Source of the DNA: Chryseobacterium aahli
GTDB lineage: Bacteria > Bacteroidota > Bacteroidia > Flavobacteriales > Weeksellaceae
Assembly (NCBI RefSeq): GCF_022699665.1
Contig: NZ_JALDNB010000008.1
Location: 62,001-126,000, forward strand
Direction of reading: 5' to 3'
Length of the DNA: 64,000 nucleotides
Shown one piece after another: positions 8,257 through 17,735 of the stretch. Every line of letters starts with the position of its first letter. The stretch's first letter is position 1. The notes beneath the pieces were generated by a model. The model searched no databases. It was not told where the DNA came from and worked only from the letters and a program-made list of their open reading frames with translations. Both the position numbers and the translations under genes were made by a program.

Positions 8257-8973
8257 ATGGATAAAGGAATTTGTGTGGTAACAGTGGCGCCGGTGCGTGC
8301 AGAAAATTCTGACAGAGCCGAAATTGTTACTGAAATATTGTTTGGCGAAAGTGCGGATATCTTGGAAGTGAATAAAAACTGGACCAAAATAAAAATGCAC
8401 TACGACGGCTATGAAGGCTGGATGGATACCAAACAAATCAAACATGTAACCGACGAATATTTAGCAAACAGAAAAGTAACGTTAATTACTGAAGATTTTG
8501 CATCGATCATGACCAATGACGGCCGCACTTTGCTTTCAATGGGTTCTGAGGTAGAATATCCTGCCGTTGCGTCTCGTAGGAGTCATGACTTGCGTGAAAG
8601 TATTGCTCTGACAGCAAAAGAATTCCTGAATGTTCCGTATTTATGGGGCGGAAAAAGTTTCTTTGCAGTAGATTGTTCAGGTTTTGTACAATTGGTGTAT
8701 AAAATTCATAACGTGAAAATGCCCAGAGATACTTATCAGCAGGCAGAAGTTGGTGATGTTTTAAGTTTTGTGGAAGAAAGCCAGCCCGGCGACTTAGCAT
8801 ATTTCGAAAATTCTGAAGGCAAAATTATTCACGTTGGAATTATGCTTGAAAATCAGAAAATTATTCACGCATCAGGAAAAGTGAGAATCGACACGTTGGA
8901 TTCTACCGGAATTTTCAATAAAGAAATGAATAAACACACGCACAAACTGAGAGTGATAAAAAGCGTTTTATAA
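8257..8973 (+). CDS. NlpC/P60 (C40) peptidase with SH3-like domains
   Basis: This 238-residue protein resembles gamma-D-glutamyl-diamino acid endopeptidases that cut peptidoglycan stem peptides. The N-terminal 110 residues look like one or two bacterial SH3 domains (GWMDTKQI near 54-61). The C-terminal NlpC/P60 domain shows the catalytic Cys140 in AVDCSGFVQ, His192 in IHVGIM and His204 in IIHAS, so the triad is intact. No signal peptide is visible, so it may act on recycled muropeptides in the cytosol, or export may use a cryptic signal. It is close to the DUF1648 gene (18-nt gap). Confidence 0.9.
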   Translation: MDKGICVVTVAPVRAENSDRAEIVTEILFGESADILEVNKNWTKIKMHYDGYEGWMDTKQIKHVTDEYLANRKVTLITEDFASIMTNDGRTLLSMGSEVEYPAVASRRSHDLRESIALTAKEFLNVPYLWGGKSFFAVDCSGFVQLVYKIHNVKMPRDTYQQAEVGDVLSFVEESQPGDLAYFENSEGKIIHVGIMLENQKIIHASGKVRIDTLDSTGIFNKEMNKHTHKLRVIKSVL

Positions 8974-8991
8974 ATTCAAATAAATTCTTCA

Positions 8992-9459
8992 ATGGTAGAT
9001 GCATTATTTATAGTATTTGATTTACTCAATCTCGGATTGGTTATTTTCTTGTGGTGGTTTACAATAAAAAATTACAAAGCATTACCTCAAAGAATTCCTA
9101 CACATTTCGATGTTGAAGGAAAACCAGATAATTTCGGAAATAAAAAGTATGCATTCTTTACTCCGATTCTAAGCATTATATTTTACATAGGCATTTTCTT
9201 TTTGATACGTTCTCCGGAAACTGCCAATTTTCCTGTTGAGATTACCGATGAAAACAGAGATGTGCAGTTCTTTATCATGAATTTTTTTATAAGATGGTTG
9301 CTTCTTTTAATTTGTTTAATTTTTTTAAACAATCAGGATTTTACATTCAGATATACTTATGATGAAGATGCAAAAGCAAAAGTTCCTTTTTCAACGATGT
9401 TGCTTTCTATTATTGGTAGTTTAATTGTAGTTTTTATCATTACGGCTCAGTTTAAATAA
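8992..9459 (+). CDS. DUF1648 domain membrane protein
   Basis: A 155-residue inner-membrane protein with about four hydrophobic segments (near 5-23, 54-70, 95-113 and 133-152). Between the first and second lies the DUF1648 signature: YKALPQRIPTHFDVEGKPD, with a conserved Pro, His-Phe and Gly. Proteins of this family include SdpI-like immunity and permease regulators, but most are uncharacterised. It is 18 nt after the C40 peptidase gene and 6 nt before waaA, so it is probably in the same operon. Confidence 0.85.
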   Translation: MVDALFIVFDLLNLGLVIFLWWFTIKNYKALPQRIPTHFDVEGKPDNFGNKKYAFFTPILSIIFYIGIFFLIRSPETANFPVEITDENRDVQFFIMNFFIRWLLLLICLIFLNNQDFTFRYTYDEDAKAKVPFSTMLLSIIGSLIVVFIITAQFK

Positions 9460-9465
9460 TTAAAT

Positions 9466-10704
9466 ATGGCTTTCCTTTATAATCTTTTTATCCACCTTCT
9501 CATTTTCGGAATGAAAGTTTTCTCATTGTTTAATGATAAAACTAAAAAAGGCGTTGAAGGAAGAAAACAATCTCTGAATATCATCGAATCTGCATTTTCG
9601 AAAAAAGATAAAATAATTTGGATGCATGCTGCGAGTTTGGGTGAATACGAACAGGGTTTACCTGTATTAGAAAAGCTTAAGGATGAATTTCCTCATTACA
9701 AAATTTTAGTGACTTTCTTTTCTCCGTCGGGGCTAGAGAATGTTGTTAAGAAAAAAAATATGGCTGATGTTATTTGTTATCTACCATTTGACACAAAGCA
9801 AAATGTAAAAGAATTTCTTGCTCAGATGAATGTTGAACTATTTTTTACGGTGAAATATGACTATTGGTATAATCTGTTGCAGGAACTGAAAAATAGGAAT
9901 GTAAAAACATTTGTGATTTCCGCATTATTTTATGAAAGTCAATCATTCTTCACCTCGTATGGAAAGTGGTTTGTAAAGCAATTGAAAAAGAATGTCGATT
10001 GGTTTTTTCACCAGACAAAACAGTCTTATCTTTTGGCTAAAAGTATCGGTTTGCAGAACGCTTCAGTGACTGGCGATACACGATTTGACAGAGTAAAGCA
10101 TTTGAAAAATCGTGATAATCATGTTGATTTTATCAAAGAATTTATTGATGATAAAAAAGCAATCGTTTTCGGAAGTTCGTGGCAGGCGGAAGAGAAACTG
10201 GCGAAAATGATTTCAGAAAAAAATCAAGATGTAAAATTAATCATCGCTCCCCATGATTTAAAAAGAGTAGAAAATTTAAAAGAAATATTCCCAAACGCAA
10301 TTCTTTATAGCGATTTAAAAAACGCTCCAACACTCCAACACTCCAACACTCCAACTTTAATCATCGACAGTATTGGTTTGCTTTCAAAACTGTACTCGTA
10401 TGCAGATATTGCAGTTGTTGGTGGCGGTTTTCACAATTCGGGATTGCATAATATTCTTGAAGCGGCAACTTTTGGGATTTCTGTAGTTTTTGGAAATCAC
10501 TACAAGAAAAATCCAGAAGCGGATGATTTAATTAAAGCTGAAGGTGGAAAATCTTTCGAGCATGAAAATGAAGCTGCAGAATTTGTTCTTTATCTTTTAA
10601 ATAATGAAGAAGAACTGAAAAGTATGTCAGAAAACGCAGGAAAATTTGTTGCTGAACAACCTAATTCTTCAGAATTAATTCTAAAGAAAATTCTGTCACT
10701 TTAG
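9466..10704 (+). CDS. waaA: 3-deoxy-D-manno-octulosonic acid (Kdo) transferase
   Basis: WaaA (KdtA, family GT30) transfers Kdo from CMP-Kdo to lipid A precursor at the inner membrane. The 412-residue product has an N-terminal membrane anchor (about 5-20), the conserved HAASLGEYEQGLP motif near residue 55 with the likely catalytic Glu, and the C-terminal nucleotide-binding part AVVGGGFHNSGLHNILEAA. The coding sequence contains an octamer tandem repeat at 10325-10355 (residues around TLQHSNTPTL). Gain or loss of one unit would shift the frame. The stop overlaps the convergent gene at 10696 by 9 nt. Confidence 0.93.
   Translation: MAFLYNLFIHLLIFGMKVFSLFNDKTKKGVEGRKQSLNIIESAFSKKDKIIWMHAASLGEYEQGLPVLEKLKDEFPHYKILVTFFSPSGLENVVKKKNMADVICYLPFDTKQNVKEFLAQMNVELFFTVKYDYWYNLLQELKNRNVKTFVISALFYESQSFFTSYGKWFVKQLKKNVDWFFHQTKQSYLLAKSIGLQNASVTGDTRFDRVKHLKNRDNHVDFIKEFIDDKKAIVFGSSWQAEEKLAKMISEKNQDVKLIIAPHDLKRVENLKEIFPNAILYSDLKNAPTLQHSNTPTLIIDSIGLLSKLYSYADIAVVGGGFHNSGLHNILEAATFGISVVFGNHYKKNPEADDLIKAEGGKSFEHENEAAEFVLYLLNNEEELKSMSENAGKFVAEQPNSSELILKKILSL
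10325..10355 (+). repeat. Octamer tandem repeat inside waaA
   Basis: CTCCAACA occurs three times perfectly, then a fourth time missing its last base. Because 8 is not a multiple of 3, slippage here would knock waaA out of frame. Confidence 0.95.
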
Positions 10705-11322
10705 AAAGCCCTGGCTTTTGATATCCTTTACCATTAAATCTAAGTGGTCTGGGATTTTTTCAATGTTCAGCCAATTAAAATCAAAACTATTATTGATGCA
10801 GAGTTTTTCAAAATATCTGTTCTCGTGAATTTTTGATTCTATACTTTCTAAAATTTCATTCAGTTCCATCCAATAATCTTCGTCCAATTTTTTAATCGAA
10901 ATAATGGCTTTCAAAAGTTTATTGATCAGATAAATATAAAGCTTGTAGATATTATCAAACCTTTGATGATTGAGTTTGTCGTTGTTTTCTAAAATTTGAT
11001 TAACCAAAAATAACTGCAGAGCTATATCTCCGAATTTATCAGTTGTTATTTTCACATGCTCTGTAATTTCGGCGCTTATTTTTCTGATAAGAACCAAAAA
11101 ATATTTGGGATTTCCGATGTATTTTGATGCAAGAAGAACTCTTTCCTCGATTTGCTCTTCCATCTGACTTCTTTTCTGATCGGTGGTTTCCGTATCTATC
11201 AGTTCAAAATAAAGTTTCTTTGAGAGTAATTTATCCTTTTTCAGCAAACGGAAAATCAGTCGGTCTTTTTCTATTGCCGAAAAATTGCTTAGTGCAGCTT
11301 TAAATTCTTTAGAATATTCCAT
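10696..11322 (-). CDS. Uncharacterised helical protein
   Basis: I do not recognise this 208-residue protein. It appears mostly alpha-helical and highly charged, with no signal peptide or membrane segment. An early Lys/Leu-rich part (DRLIFRLLKKDKLLSKKLYF) and long helices follow. It is translationally coupled to the glycosyltransferase gene upstream, since its ATG shares a base with that gene's stop. It overlaps convergent waaA by 9 nt. The coupling suggests a role linked to the glycosyltransferase, but nothing in the sequence gives a function. Confidence 0.75.
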   Translation of the reverse strand: MEYSKEFKAALSNFSAIEKDRLIFRLLKKDKLLSKKLYFELIDTETTDQKRSQMEEQIEERVLLASKYIGNPKYFLVLIRKISAEITEHVKITTDKFGDIALQLFLVNQILENNDKLNHQRFDNIYKLYIYLINKLLKAIISIKKLDEDYWMELNEILESIESKIHENRYFEKLCINNSFDFNWLNIEKIPDHLDLMVKDIKSQGFLK

Positions 11323-12074
11323 TAATTAAATATTTTAGAGTATTTCAAAAATCCATTGATTGCCCAATTGGCGGTGTAATATAAAGATTTCACCGTAGAA
11401 AAATTCATAAAATCTTTGTAGACTAAATATTGATCTTTCACAATGTTCTGTTTTTTTCTGGAAACACTCATCGCATGCATTCTGTACTTTGCCAAGGTCT
11501 TTGGAAGTGGTTTTCCGATGGGGATTTTCTTTAATAAATTCAGCCACATCACATGGTCTTCACGTTTACTTCCTTCCGGAAAATATTCCACACCAACTCT
11601 TTTAGAATCGTACATTGATGAAAGTAAAGACAGGCGGCAAGTCTTGAGTAAATTTTCAAAAGTCACTTCTTTATCCGCTTTAAAATTCTCAATTTTCGGG
11701 ACTAAATTTTCATCACATCTTGCATAATTGGAGTAGGCGATTTCTGCATTTTCTTTCTTCATAAATCCAATCATTTCTTCCAAAAAATTGGGTTCCCAAA
11801 AATCATCCGCGTCCAAAAAAGTAATAAATCTTCCGGTTGCATTTTTTAAAGAAATATTTCTAGCGTGTCCGGCGCCTCCGTTTTTTTCGGCAACTGTAAG
11901 TTTTATTCTCGGGTCGCTAAGTTTTTGAATAATTTCCACAGAATTATCGGAAGATTTGTCATCAGTAATCAGCCATTCCCAATCTTTAAAAGTCTGATTT
12001 TTTACAGAAGTGATTGTTTCTTCCAAAAACTTTGAAGAATTATAGCAAGGCGTGATGATGGAAACTTCAGGCAT
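11322..12074 (-). CDS. Family 2 glycosyltransferase
   Basis: A 250-residue GT-A fold glycosyltransferase that uses a nucleotide sugar donor. The N-terminal SIITPCYNSSKFLEETI and the DDKSSDNS segment bind the nucleotide. FLDADDFWEP (about residues 90-99) holds the DxD motif that coordinates the metal. No membrane segment is apparent. It overlaps the start of the downstream helical protein gene by one base. Its location next to waaA suggests surface polysaccharide or lipopolysaccharide decoration; the acceptor is unknown. Confidence 0.9.
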   Translation of the reverse strand: MPEVSIITPCYNSSKFLEETITSVKNQTFKDWEWLITDDKSSDNSVEIIQKLSDPRIKLTVAEKNGGAGHARNISLKNATGRFITFLDADDFWEPNFLEEMIGFMKKENAEIAYSNYARCDENLVPKIENFKADKEVTFENLLKTCRLSLLSSMYDSKRVGVEYFPEGSKREDHVMWLNLLKKIPIGKPLPKTLAKYRMHAMSVSRKKQNIVKDQYLVYKDFMNFSTVKSLYYTANWAINGFLKYSKIFN

Positions 12075-12220
12075 TCAGTATTTTTTGCAAATATAAGGCT
12101 TTGGAAATGGTCTTTAAAAGCGGTATTTTTAAGAAAATGTAAATTATGATTCCAAAATTCAAAAAAAATGATTGATTTTTAATAAAAAATCATAATTTTA
12201 TGCCTTGAAAAATTTGATCT

Positions 12221-12694
12221 ATGAAGAAATTAGCATTATTGTTTGCAGGTTTATCATTAATGGTAGCTACTACCGCATGTAAAGATGACGAAGAAACTGT
12301 GCAGGAGTTTCCAATCGTGGGAACATGGAAGCCTGTAGCAGAAGTAAGAACTGAGGTTGACCTTGACGGTGTCGGGTTTTCTGACCAGATTACTTACACT
12401 GCTTGTCAGCAGCAATCTACATGGGTTTTTAGTGAAAATTCTTCTGGTAAAAGAACTGACAAGGACGAGGCGGGTAATCCTTTGGTTTGTAGTACGATTA
12501 ATCAACGTAATTTTTCTTACATTTATACAAAATCTGATAAAAACTTCGAAATAAAATATCAGGGAACTATAGTTTCTGAAAAAGGTCAGGTTGTTGATCT
12601 GAATGCTGAAACAATGAATATCAAGTTTGTGGATAATACCGATCCTACTGTGTATAAAACTACAACACGTACTTTCAAAAGAGTAGCTCCTTAG
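12221..12694 (+). CDS. Lipocalin-like lipoprotein
   Basis: A 157-residue lipoprotein. The signal peptide ends at a lipobox (TTAC, Cys20), followed by an acidic KDDEET stretch of the kind often found on surface-exposed Bacteroidota lipoproteins. The mature part begins with the PIVGTWKPV motif typical of the lipocalin-like families of this phylum, then alternating beta strands with Trp and Cys residues. It stands alone, with a terminator after it. The ligand is unknown. Confidence 0.8.
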   Translation: MKKLALLFAGLSLMVATTACKDDEETVQEFPIVGTWKPVAEVRTEVDLDGVGFSDQITYTACQQQSTWVFSENSSGKRTDKDEAGNPLVCSTINQRNFSYIYTKSDKNFEIKYQGTIVSEKGQVVDLNAETMNIKFVDNTDPTVYKTTTRTFKRVAP

Positions 12695-12720
12695 TATTTA
12701 AATTAATAATAATCTATATA

Positions 12721-12747
12721 AATCTCATCTCCGGATGAGATTTTTTG
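12721..12747 (+). terminator. Rho-independent terminator of the lipocalin-like gene
   Basis: AATCTCATC, a TCCG loop, then GATGAGATT and a T run, just after the stop at 12694. Confidence 0.92.
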
Positions 12748-12876
12748 TTTAGGGCAACGTTCAATTAGTTTAAAATTAAATAACCAATTCTTTTAAAATC
12801 ATTAAATTTGTGAATCTTGATTTAAATTAAATCTAAAATTTCATCAAAGTCTAACAACAAATATCATTATAATAAC

Positions 12877-15800
12877 GTGTTTTACGATCATCAGCAGATA
12901 GAAAAAAAGTGGCAGAAATACTGGGAGGACAATCAAACTTACAAAACTTCCGATAAAACAGATAAACCTAAATTTTATGTACTCGATATGTTTCCGTATC
13001 CATCGGGAGCCGGGCTTCACGTAGGTCATCCGTTGGGATATATTGCGTCAGATATTTATGCGAGATATAAAAGACACCAAGGTTTTAATGTTTTGCATCC
13101 TGTTGGCTACGATTCTTTCGGGCTTCCGGCTGAGCAATATGCCATTCAAACTGGGCAGCATCCTGCGGTGACTACAGAACAGAATATCACACGATACGAA
13201 GAGCAGTTAAGAAAAATTGGTTTTTCATTTGACTGGAGTAGGGAAGTGAGAACTTCTGACGCTTCCTATTATAAATGGACACAATGGATTTTTATTCAGC
13301 TGTTTCATTCGTGGTATAATAAAGATACTGATCAGGCAGAATCTATCGATACTTTGATAAGACATTTTGAAGAAAAAGGAACTGAAGGTCTTAATGCCAA
13401 TCAAAACGACGAATTAAATTTCACTTCAGAAGAATGGAAAAATGCTTCTGAAATTGATAAAGAAGATATTTTATTAAATTATCGTCTGTCTTTCCGTGCA
13501 GAAACTACTGTAAACTGGTGCCCGGCTTTAGGAACCGTTTTAGCCAACGATGAAATTAAAGACGGGAAATCTGAAAGAGGAGGCTTCCCTGTTTTTCAAA
13601 AGAAAATGATGCAGTGGAGCATGAGAATTTCTGCGTATTCTGAAAGATTATTGCAAGGATTAAAAACTCTGGACTGGCCACAACCCTTGAAAGATTCCCA
13701 AGAATACTGGATTGGGAAATCTCAGGGAGCTCAAGTAAAATTTGAGGTAGAAAATCACGAAGAAATTATCGAAGTTTTCACGACAAGACCTGATACTATT
13801 TTTGGTGCGACCTTTATGGTATTGGCTCCGGAAAATCCTTTGGTTGAAAATATTACGACTGCAGAACAAAAAGTTGAAGTAGATACTTATATAGAAGAAA
13901 CTTCAAAGAAAACCGAGCGTGATAGAATGGCAGACGTGAAAAACGTGAGCGGTGCTTTCACCGGAACGTATGCAGTTAATCCGTTTAGCGGAAAAAAGAT
14001 GCCGATCTATATTTCAGATTACGTTTTGATGGGTTACGGAACGGGAGCTGTAATGGCTGTACCTGCACATGACGAACGTGATCACAGATTCGCAAAGAAA
14101 TTTAATTTAGAAATTATAAAAGTTGTAGAAACTGAAGAAGATATTCAGGAAAAATCTTTTGACTCTAAAGATTCTGTCTGTGTAAATTCTGATTTCTTAA
14201 ACGGATTAAATTATAATGATGCAAAATCAAAAATAATTGCTGAGATAGAAAACAAAGGAATCGGTCACGGAACAACGAACTACAGACAGCGTGATGCTAT
14301 TTTCTCAAGACAGCGTTATTGGGGTGAGCCGGTTCCTATATATTATAAGGAAGGAATGCCTTACACATTGCCAAATTCTGCATTGCCTTTGGAACTTCCT
14401 GAAGTTGAAAAATATTTGCCGACAGAAGACGGAGATCCGCCATTAGGAAACGCAAAAACGTTTGCCTGGGATGAAGCGAATCAAAAAGTGGTAGCTACAG
14501 ATTTAATTGATGACAAAACGGTATTTCCATTAGAATTATCTACAATGCCGGGTTGGGCGGGAAGCTCATGGTATTTCCTTAGATATATGGATCCGAATAA
14601 TGATGAGGTTTTTGCTAAAAAAGAACTTTCAGATTATTGGGGACAGGTCGATTTATACATCGGAGGTAGCGAGCACGCAACCGGTCACTTATTATATTCT
14701 CGTTTCTGGAATATGTTCTTAAAAGACAGAGGATATATTAATCAGGATGAGCCTTTCCAGAAGTTGATCAACCAGGGGATGATTTTGGGGATGAGTGCTT
14801 TTGTGTATCGAGCATTCTTTACCTTTACTATAAAACTTTTTAAAGAAATTAATGGAGAATTAAAATATACGGGATATTTTGAGAAAAATAAGGAGTATGA
14901 AGTCAAAAATATCTATTTGTCATATAATCAATTAAAAGATTTATTAACAACTGAAGGACAGGTTGTTTGGAAAAAAGGAACATTTGACGAGGATATAATA
15001 AAATCTTATATTAAAGAAAAGCTAATAAAGGAAAACTTCATTTCTATTGATTATGATGATTTCGAGATTGATAGAATCAGAAAAACATTAACACCAATCC
15101 ATATTGATATATCACTATTAAAAGGAACATCCGATGAATTAAATGTTTCAGAATTTAGAAAATGGAGAGAAGAATTTAATGATGCAGTATTAATTAGTGA
15201 ATCTGGTGAAATCCTAACTAAAGATAATGATATAGAGGGAGAAAAATACATCACAGGTCGTGAAGTAGAAAAAATGTCTAAATCAAAATACAATGTGGTA
15301 AATCCTGATGACATCTGTGAAGAATATGGAGCAGACGGGTTGAGATTATATGAAATGTTCTTAGGGCCATTAGAACAATCCAAGCCTTGGAACACGCAAG
15401 GTCTGAGTGGAGTGTACGGTTTCCTGAAAAAATTCTGGAATTTGTATTTCAACGAAGATGTTTTTGAAGTTTCTGAAGAAGAACCTACAAAAGCGGAATA
15501 TAAAATTCTGCATACCTTAATAAAGAAGGTGGTTTATGATATTGAAAATTTTTCTTTCAATACGTCAGTTTCTTCATTTATGATTGCTGTCAACGAGTTA
15601 CAGAAATTAAAATGCAACAAACGCAATATATTAGAACCTTTAGCCGTTATAATTTCCCCTTACGCCCCACATATCTGTGAAGAGGTATGGAATTTGCTTG
15701 GTCATAAAGATTCGATAGAGTTTGAAACATTCCCTATTTTGAATGAGGAATATTTGGTTGAAGACGAAATTAATTATCCGATAAGCGTAAATGGTAAGAT

Positions 15801-15951
15801 GAAATTTAAAATTTCTCTTTCGGCTCAGCTTTCTGCAGCAGATGTTGAGGTTTTAGTGCTTCAAAATGACAAATTGAAAGAGATTTTAGAGGGGAAAACT
15901 CCTAAAAAAATCATTGTAGTACATAAAAAGATAGTAAATATTGTAATTTAA
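12877..15951 (+). CDS. leuS: Leucyl-tRNA synthetase
   Basis: LeuS charges tRNA-Leu. The start is GTG at 12877; it is the only one that leaves the usual N-terminus (FYDHQQIEKKWQKYW). Visible signatures are the HIGH-type motif HVGHP (about residues 47-51), the editing domain with TTRPDTIFGAT near 307-317, and KMSKS at about 799. At 1024 residues it is long compared with my recollection of flavobacterial enzymes (about 940). Between GMSAFVYR (about 638) and GREVEK the linker is roughly 75-80 residues longer than I would expect, Lys/Asn/Ile-rich and encoded by AT-rich DNA. The frame is uninterrupted, so the insertion is probably tolerated. Confidence 0.94.
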   Translation: MFYDHQQIEKKWQKYWEDNQTYKTSDKTDKPKFYVLDMFPYPSGAGLHVGHPLGYIASDIYARYKRHQGFNVLHPVGYDSFGLPAEQYAIQTGQHPAVTTEQNITRYEEQLRKIGFSFDWSREVRTSDASYYKWTQWIFIQLFHSWYNKDTDQAESIDTLIRHFEEKGTEGLNANQNDELNFTSEEWKNASEIDKEDILLNYRLSFRAETTVNWCPALGTVLANDEIKDGKSERGGFPVFQKKMMQWSMRISAYSERLLQGLKTLDWPQPLKDSQEYWIGKSQGAQVKFEVENHEEIIEVFTTRPDTIFGATFMVLAPENPLVENITTAEQKVEVDTYIEETSKKTERDRMADVKNVSGAFTGTYAVNPFSGKKMPIYISDYVLMGYGTGAVMAVPAHDERDHRFAKKFNLEIIKVVETEEDIQEKSFDSKDSVCVNSDFLNGLNYNDAKSKIIAEIENKGIGHGTTNYRQRDAIFSRQRYWGEPVPIYYKEGMPYTLPNSALPLELPEVEKYLPTEDGDPPLGNAKTFAWDEANQKVVATDLIDDKTVFPLELSTMPGWAGSSWYFLRYMDPNNDEVFAKKELSDYWGQVDLYIGGSEHATGHLLYSRFWNMFLKDRGYINQDEPFQKLINQGMILGMSAFVYRAFFTFTIKLFKEINGELKYTGYFEKNKEYEVKNIYLSYNQLKDLLTTEGQVVWKKGTFDEDIIKSYIKEKLIKENFISIDYDDFEIDRIRKTLTPIHIDISLLKGTSDELNVSEFRKWREEFNDAVLISESGEILTKDNDIEGEKYITGREVEKMSKSKYNVVNPDDICEEYGADGLRLYEMFLGPLEQSKPWNTQGLSGVYGFLKKFWNLYFNEDVFEVSEEEPTKAEYKILHTLIKKVVYDIENFSFNTSVSSFMIAVNELQKLKCNKRNILEPLAVIISPYAPHICEEVWNLLGHKDSIEFETFPILNEEYLVEDEINYPISVNGKMKFKISLSAQLSAADVEVLVLQNDKLKEILEGKTPKKIIVVHKKIVNIVI

Positions 15952-16133
15952 AATAAATTTAACATTGGTAATTTCAAAAAATTAGAGCGTTAAATTTTTT
16001 GATTTTTTAATGTAATTACAAAAAGTGATAAAAATCATTAATAATTTTGGATATAATTACAATATCGGAATCGTATTAATTTTTCGTTATCAAAAAAAGA
16101 CAAAATGTTTATTTAAGACTATTGCATTTTAAG

Positions 16134-16141
16134 TAATTTTG
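16134..16141 (+). promoter_or_regulatory. Putative -7 box for the exbB operon
   Basis: TAATTTTG matches the Bacteroidota TAnnTTTG consensus 50 nt before the exbB start. A good TTTG at -33 is lacking. The rest of the 239-nt gap 15952-16190 is AT-rich and shows nothing else. Confidence 0.4.
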
Positions 16142-16190
16142 CCTTTATTTTACAACTTTAAAATTTTTAAACAATATAATTTAGTTAAAT

Positions 16191-17054
16191 ATGGAAATGA
16201 ATGTTTCAAAAAATGATGAGCAAGTAGTTGCTAGAAAGGCAGGAGGTTTAAATCCAGCTGTAATTATTCCTATCCTATTGGTATTGGGGATTTGTATTTG
16301 GTTATTCGTATTGGGTAGCCCAGGTAATTTTAAAGCTGATCCTAGATTAGGAGGAGGTTCAGTAGCTTTTTCTGATGTAGAAGGTAAAGATCTTCATCCA
16401 GAAGGGTTCATGGGAATGATTTACATGGGAGGTGTAATTGTACCATTGCTTGTTACATTCATGATTACTGTAATCGTTTTCTCATTTGAAAGATATTTTG
16501 TTTTAAACAAAGCTTCAGGTGCAGGAAATGTAGACAACTTCGTTGTAAAAGTTAGAAGTTTGCTAAACCAGAACAAAGTTGACGAAGCTCTAGAAGAGTG
16601 CGACAGACAACAAGGTTCTGTAGGAAATGTAGTAAAAGAAGGTTTGACGACTTACAAAGCGTTGGCTCACGATACTACTTTAAACAAAGAACAAAAAATG
16701 ATTGCTCTAAACAAAGCTATCGAAGAGGCTACTACTCTTGAGATGCCAATGTTAGAAAAAAACATGATGATTCTTTCTACTTTAGGTACAGTTGCAACAT
16801 TGGTAGCACTATTAGGTACTGTAATTGGTATGATTAGAGCGTTCTTCGCTTTAGGAGCTAGTGGTGGTACACCTGATGCTGCTGCATTATCAATTGGTAT
16901 TTCTGAAGCATTGATCAACACTGCATTAGGTATTGGTACTTCAGCTGTAGCGATTATCCTTTATAACTTCTTTACTTCTAAAATTGACGGATTGACTTAT
17001 AAGATCGACGAGATCGCAATGAGCATCCAGCAGTCTTTTGCAGAATTTCACTAA
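16191..17054 (+). CDS. exbB: MotA/TolQ/ExbB proton channel protein
   Basis: A 287-residue ExbB-type protein that forms, with ExbD, the proton-driven motor for TonB. Membrane segments appear at about 22-42 and 74-98, with two more in the C-terminal half. That half carries the conserved TolQ/ExbB stretch LGTVATLVALLGTVIGMI and then SEALINTALGIGTSAVA. It heads an operon of exbB, two different exbD genes and tonB, an arrangement typical of Bacteroidota. The first ATG (16191) is used; a second in-frame ATG lies two codons on. Confidence 0.94.
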   Translation: MEMNVSKNDEQVVARKAGGLNPAVIIPILLVLGICIWLFVLGSPGNFKADPRLGGGSVAFSDVEGKDLHPEGFMGMIYMGGVIVPLLVTFMITVIVFSFERYFVLNKASGAGNVDNFVVKVRSLLNQNKVDEALEECDRQQGSVGNVVKEGLTTYKALAHDTTLNKEQKMIALNKAIEEATTLEMPMLEKNMMILSTLGTVATLVALLGTVIGMIRAFFALGASGGTPDAAALSIGISEALINTALGIGTSAVAIILYNFFTSKIDGLTYKIDEIAMSIQQSFAEFH

Positions 17055-17114
17055 GAATTAAGTGAATCTGTGTTTTACACAAAAAGAAGTTTATAATTTA
17101 ATTAGATAATAATA

Positions 17115-17723
17115 ATGGCGAGAATAAAACCAAAAAGACATGGGGTAGTTACGGATATGACCGCGATGTGCGACGTTACGTTCCTACTACTTACATTCTT
17201 TATTATGACCACTCAGTTCAAAAAGCCTGATGTGGAGCAAATCAAACCGCCATCTTCAATCTCAGAAAAATTACTTCCTGATGCTAGTTTAATGACTATT
17301 AATGCTACACCAGACGGGAAATTTTATTTCCAGCCGGTAGAGAATGCAACAGAAAGATTAGAGCTTTTGGATAAAATGGGACAAAAGTACGGTGTTACTT
17401 TTGACAACAACCAGAAAGCTGCATTTCAGAGAGTTCAGACAATTGGGGTTCCTATGAACCAACTTAGAAGCTATCTTTCATTGTCTGAGGATGAGCAGAA
17501 GAATTTTAAAAGTCCAAAAGGAATTCCTATGGACAGTACAAATAAACAGTTAGTAGACTGGGTAGAGCAAAGTTTAAGCGTTAATCCTGAATACAAATTA
17601 GCGATTAAGGGTGACGTTACTACAGAATATCCAAAAGTTAAAAGTTTATTTGAGGGTTTAAGAGATATTGATTTTCTTAAATTTTGGTTGATAACGTCAC
17701 AAGAAGGTAAACCTAACGAATAA
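17115..17723 (+). CDS. exbD: ExbD/TolR-type biopolymer transport protein (first copy)
   Basis: A 202-residue ExbD-family protein. The basic N-terminus is followed by TDMTAMCDVTFLLLTFFIM, in which Asp20 is the expected proton-carrying residue, and a single membrane helix (about 19-36). The periplasmic domain is longer than in the next copy and rather different, so the two ExbD proteins probably form a heteromer or perform distinct roles. It follows exbB by 60 nt and precedes the second exbD by 12 nt. Confidence 0.93.
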   Translation: MARIKPKRHGVVTDMTAMCDVTFLLLTFFIMTTQFKKPDVEQIKPPSSISEKLLPDASLMTINATPDGKFYFQPVENATERLELLDKMGQKYGVTFDNNQKAAFQRVQTIGVPMNQLRSYLSLSEDEQKNFKSPKGIPMDSTNKQLVDWVEQSLSVNPEYKLAIKGDVTTEYPKVKSLFEGLRDIDFLKFWLITSQEGKPNE

Positions 17724-17735
17724 TAAGGAATAGAA

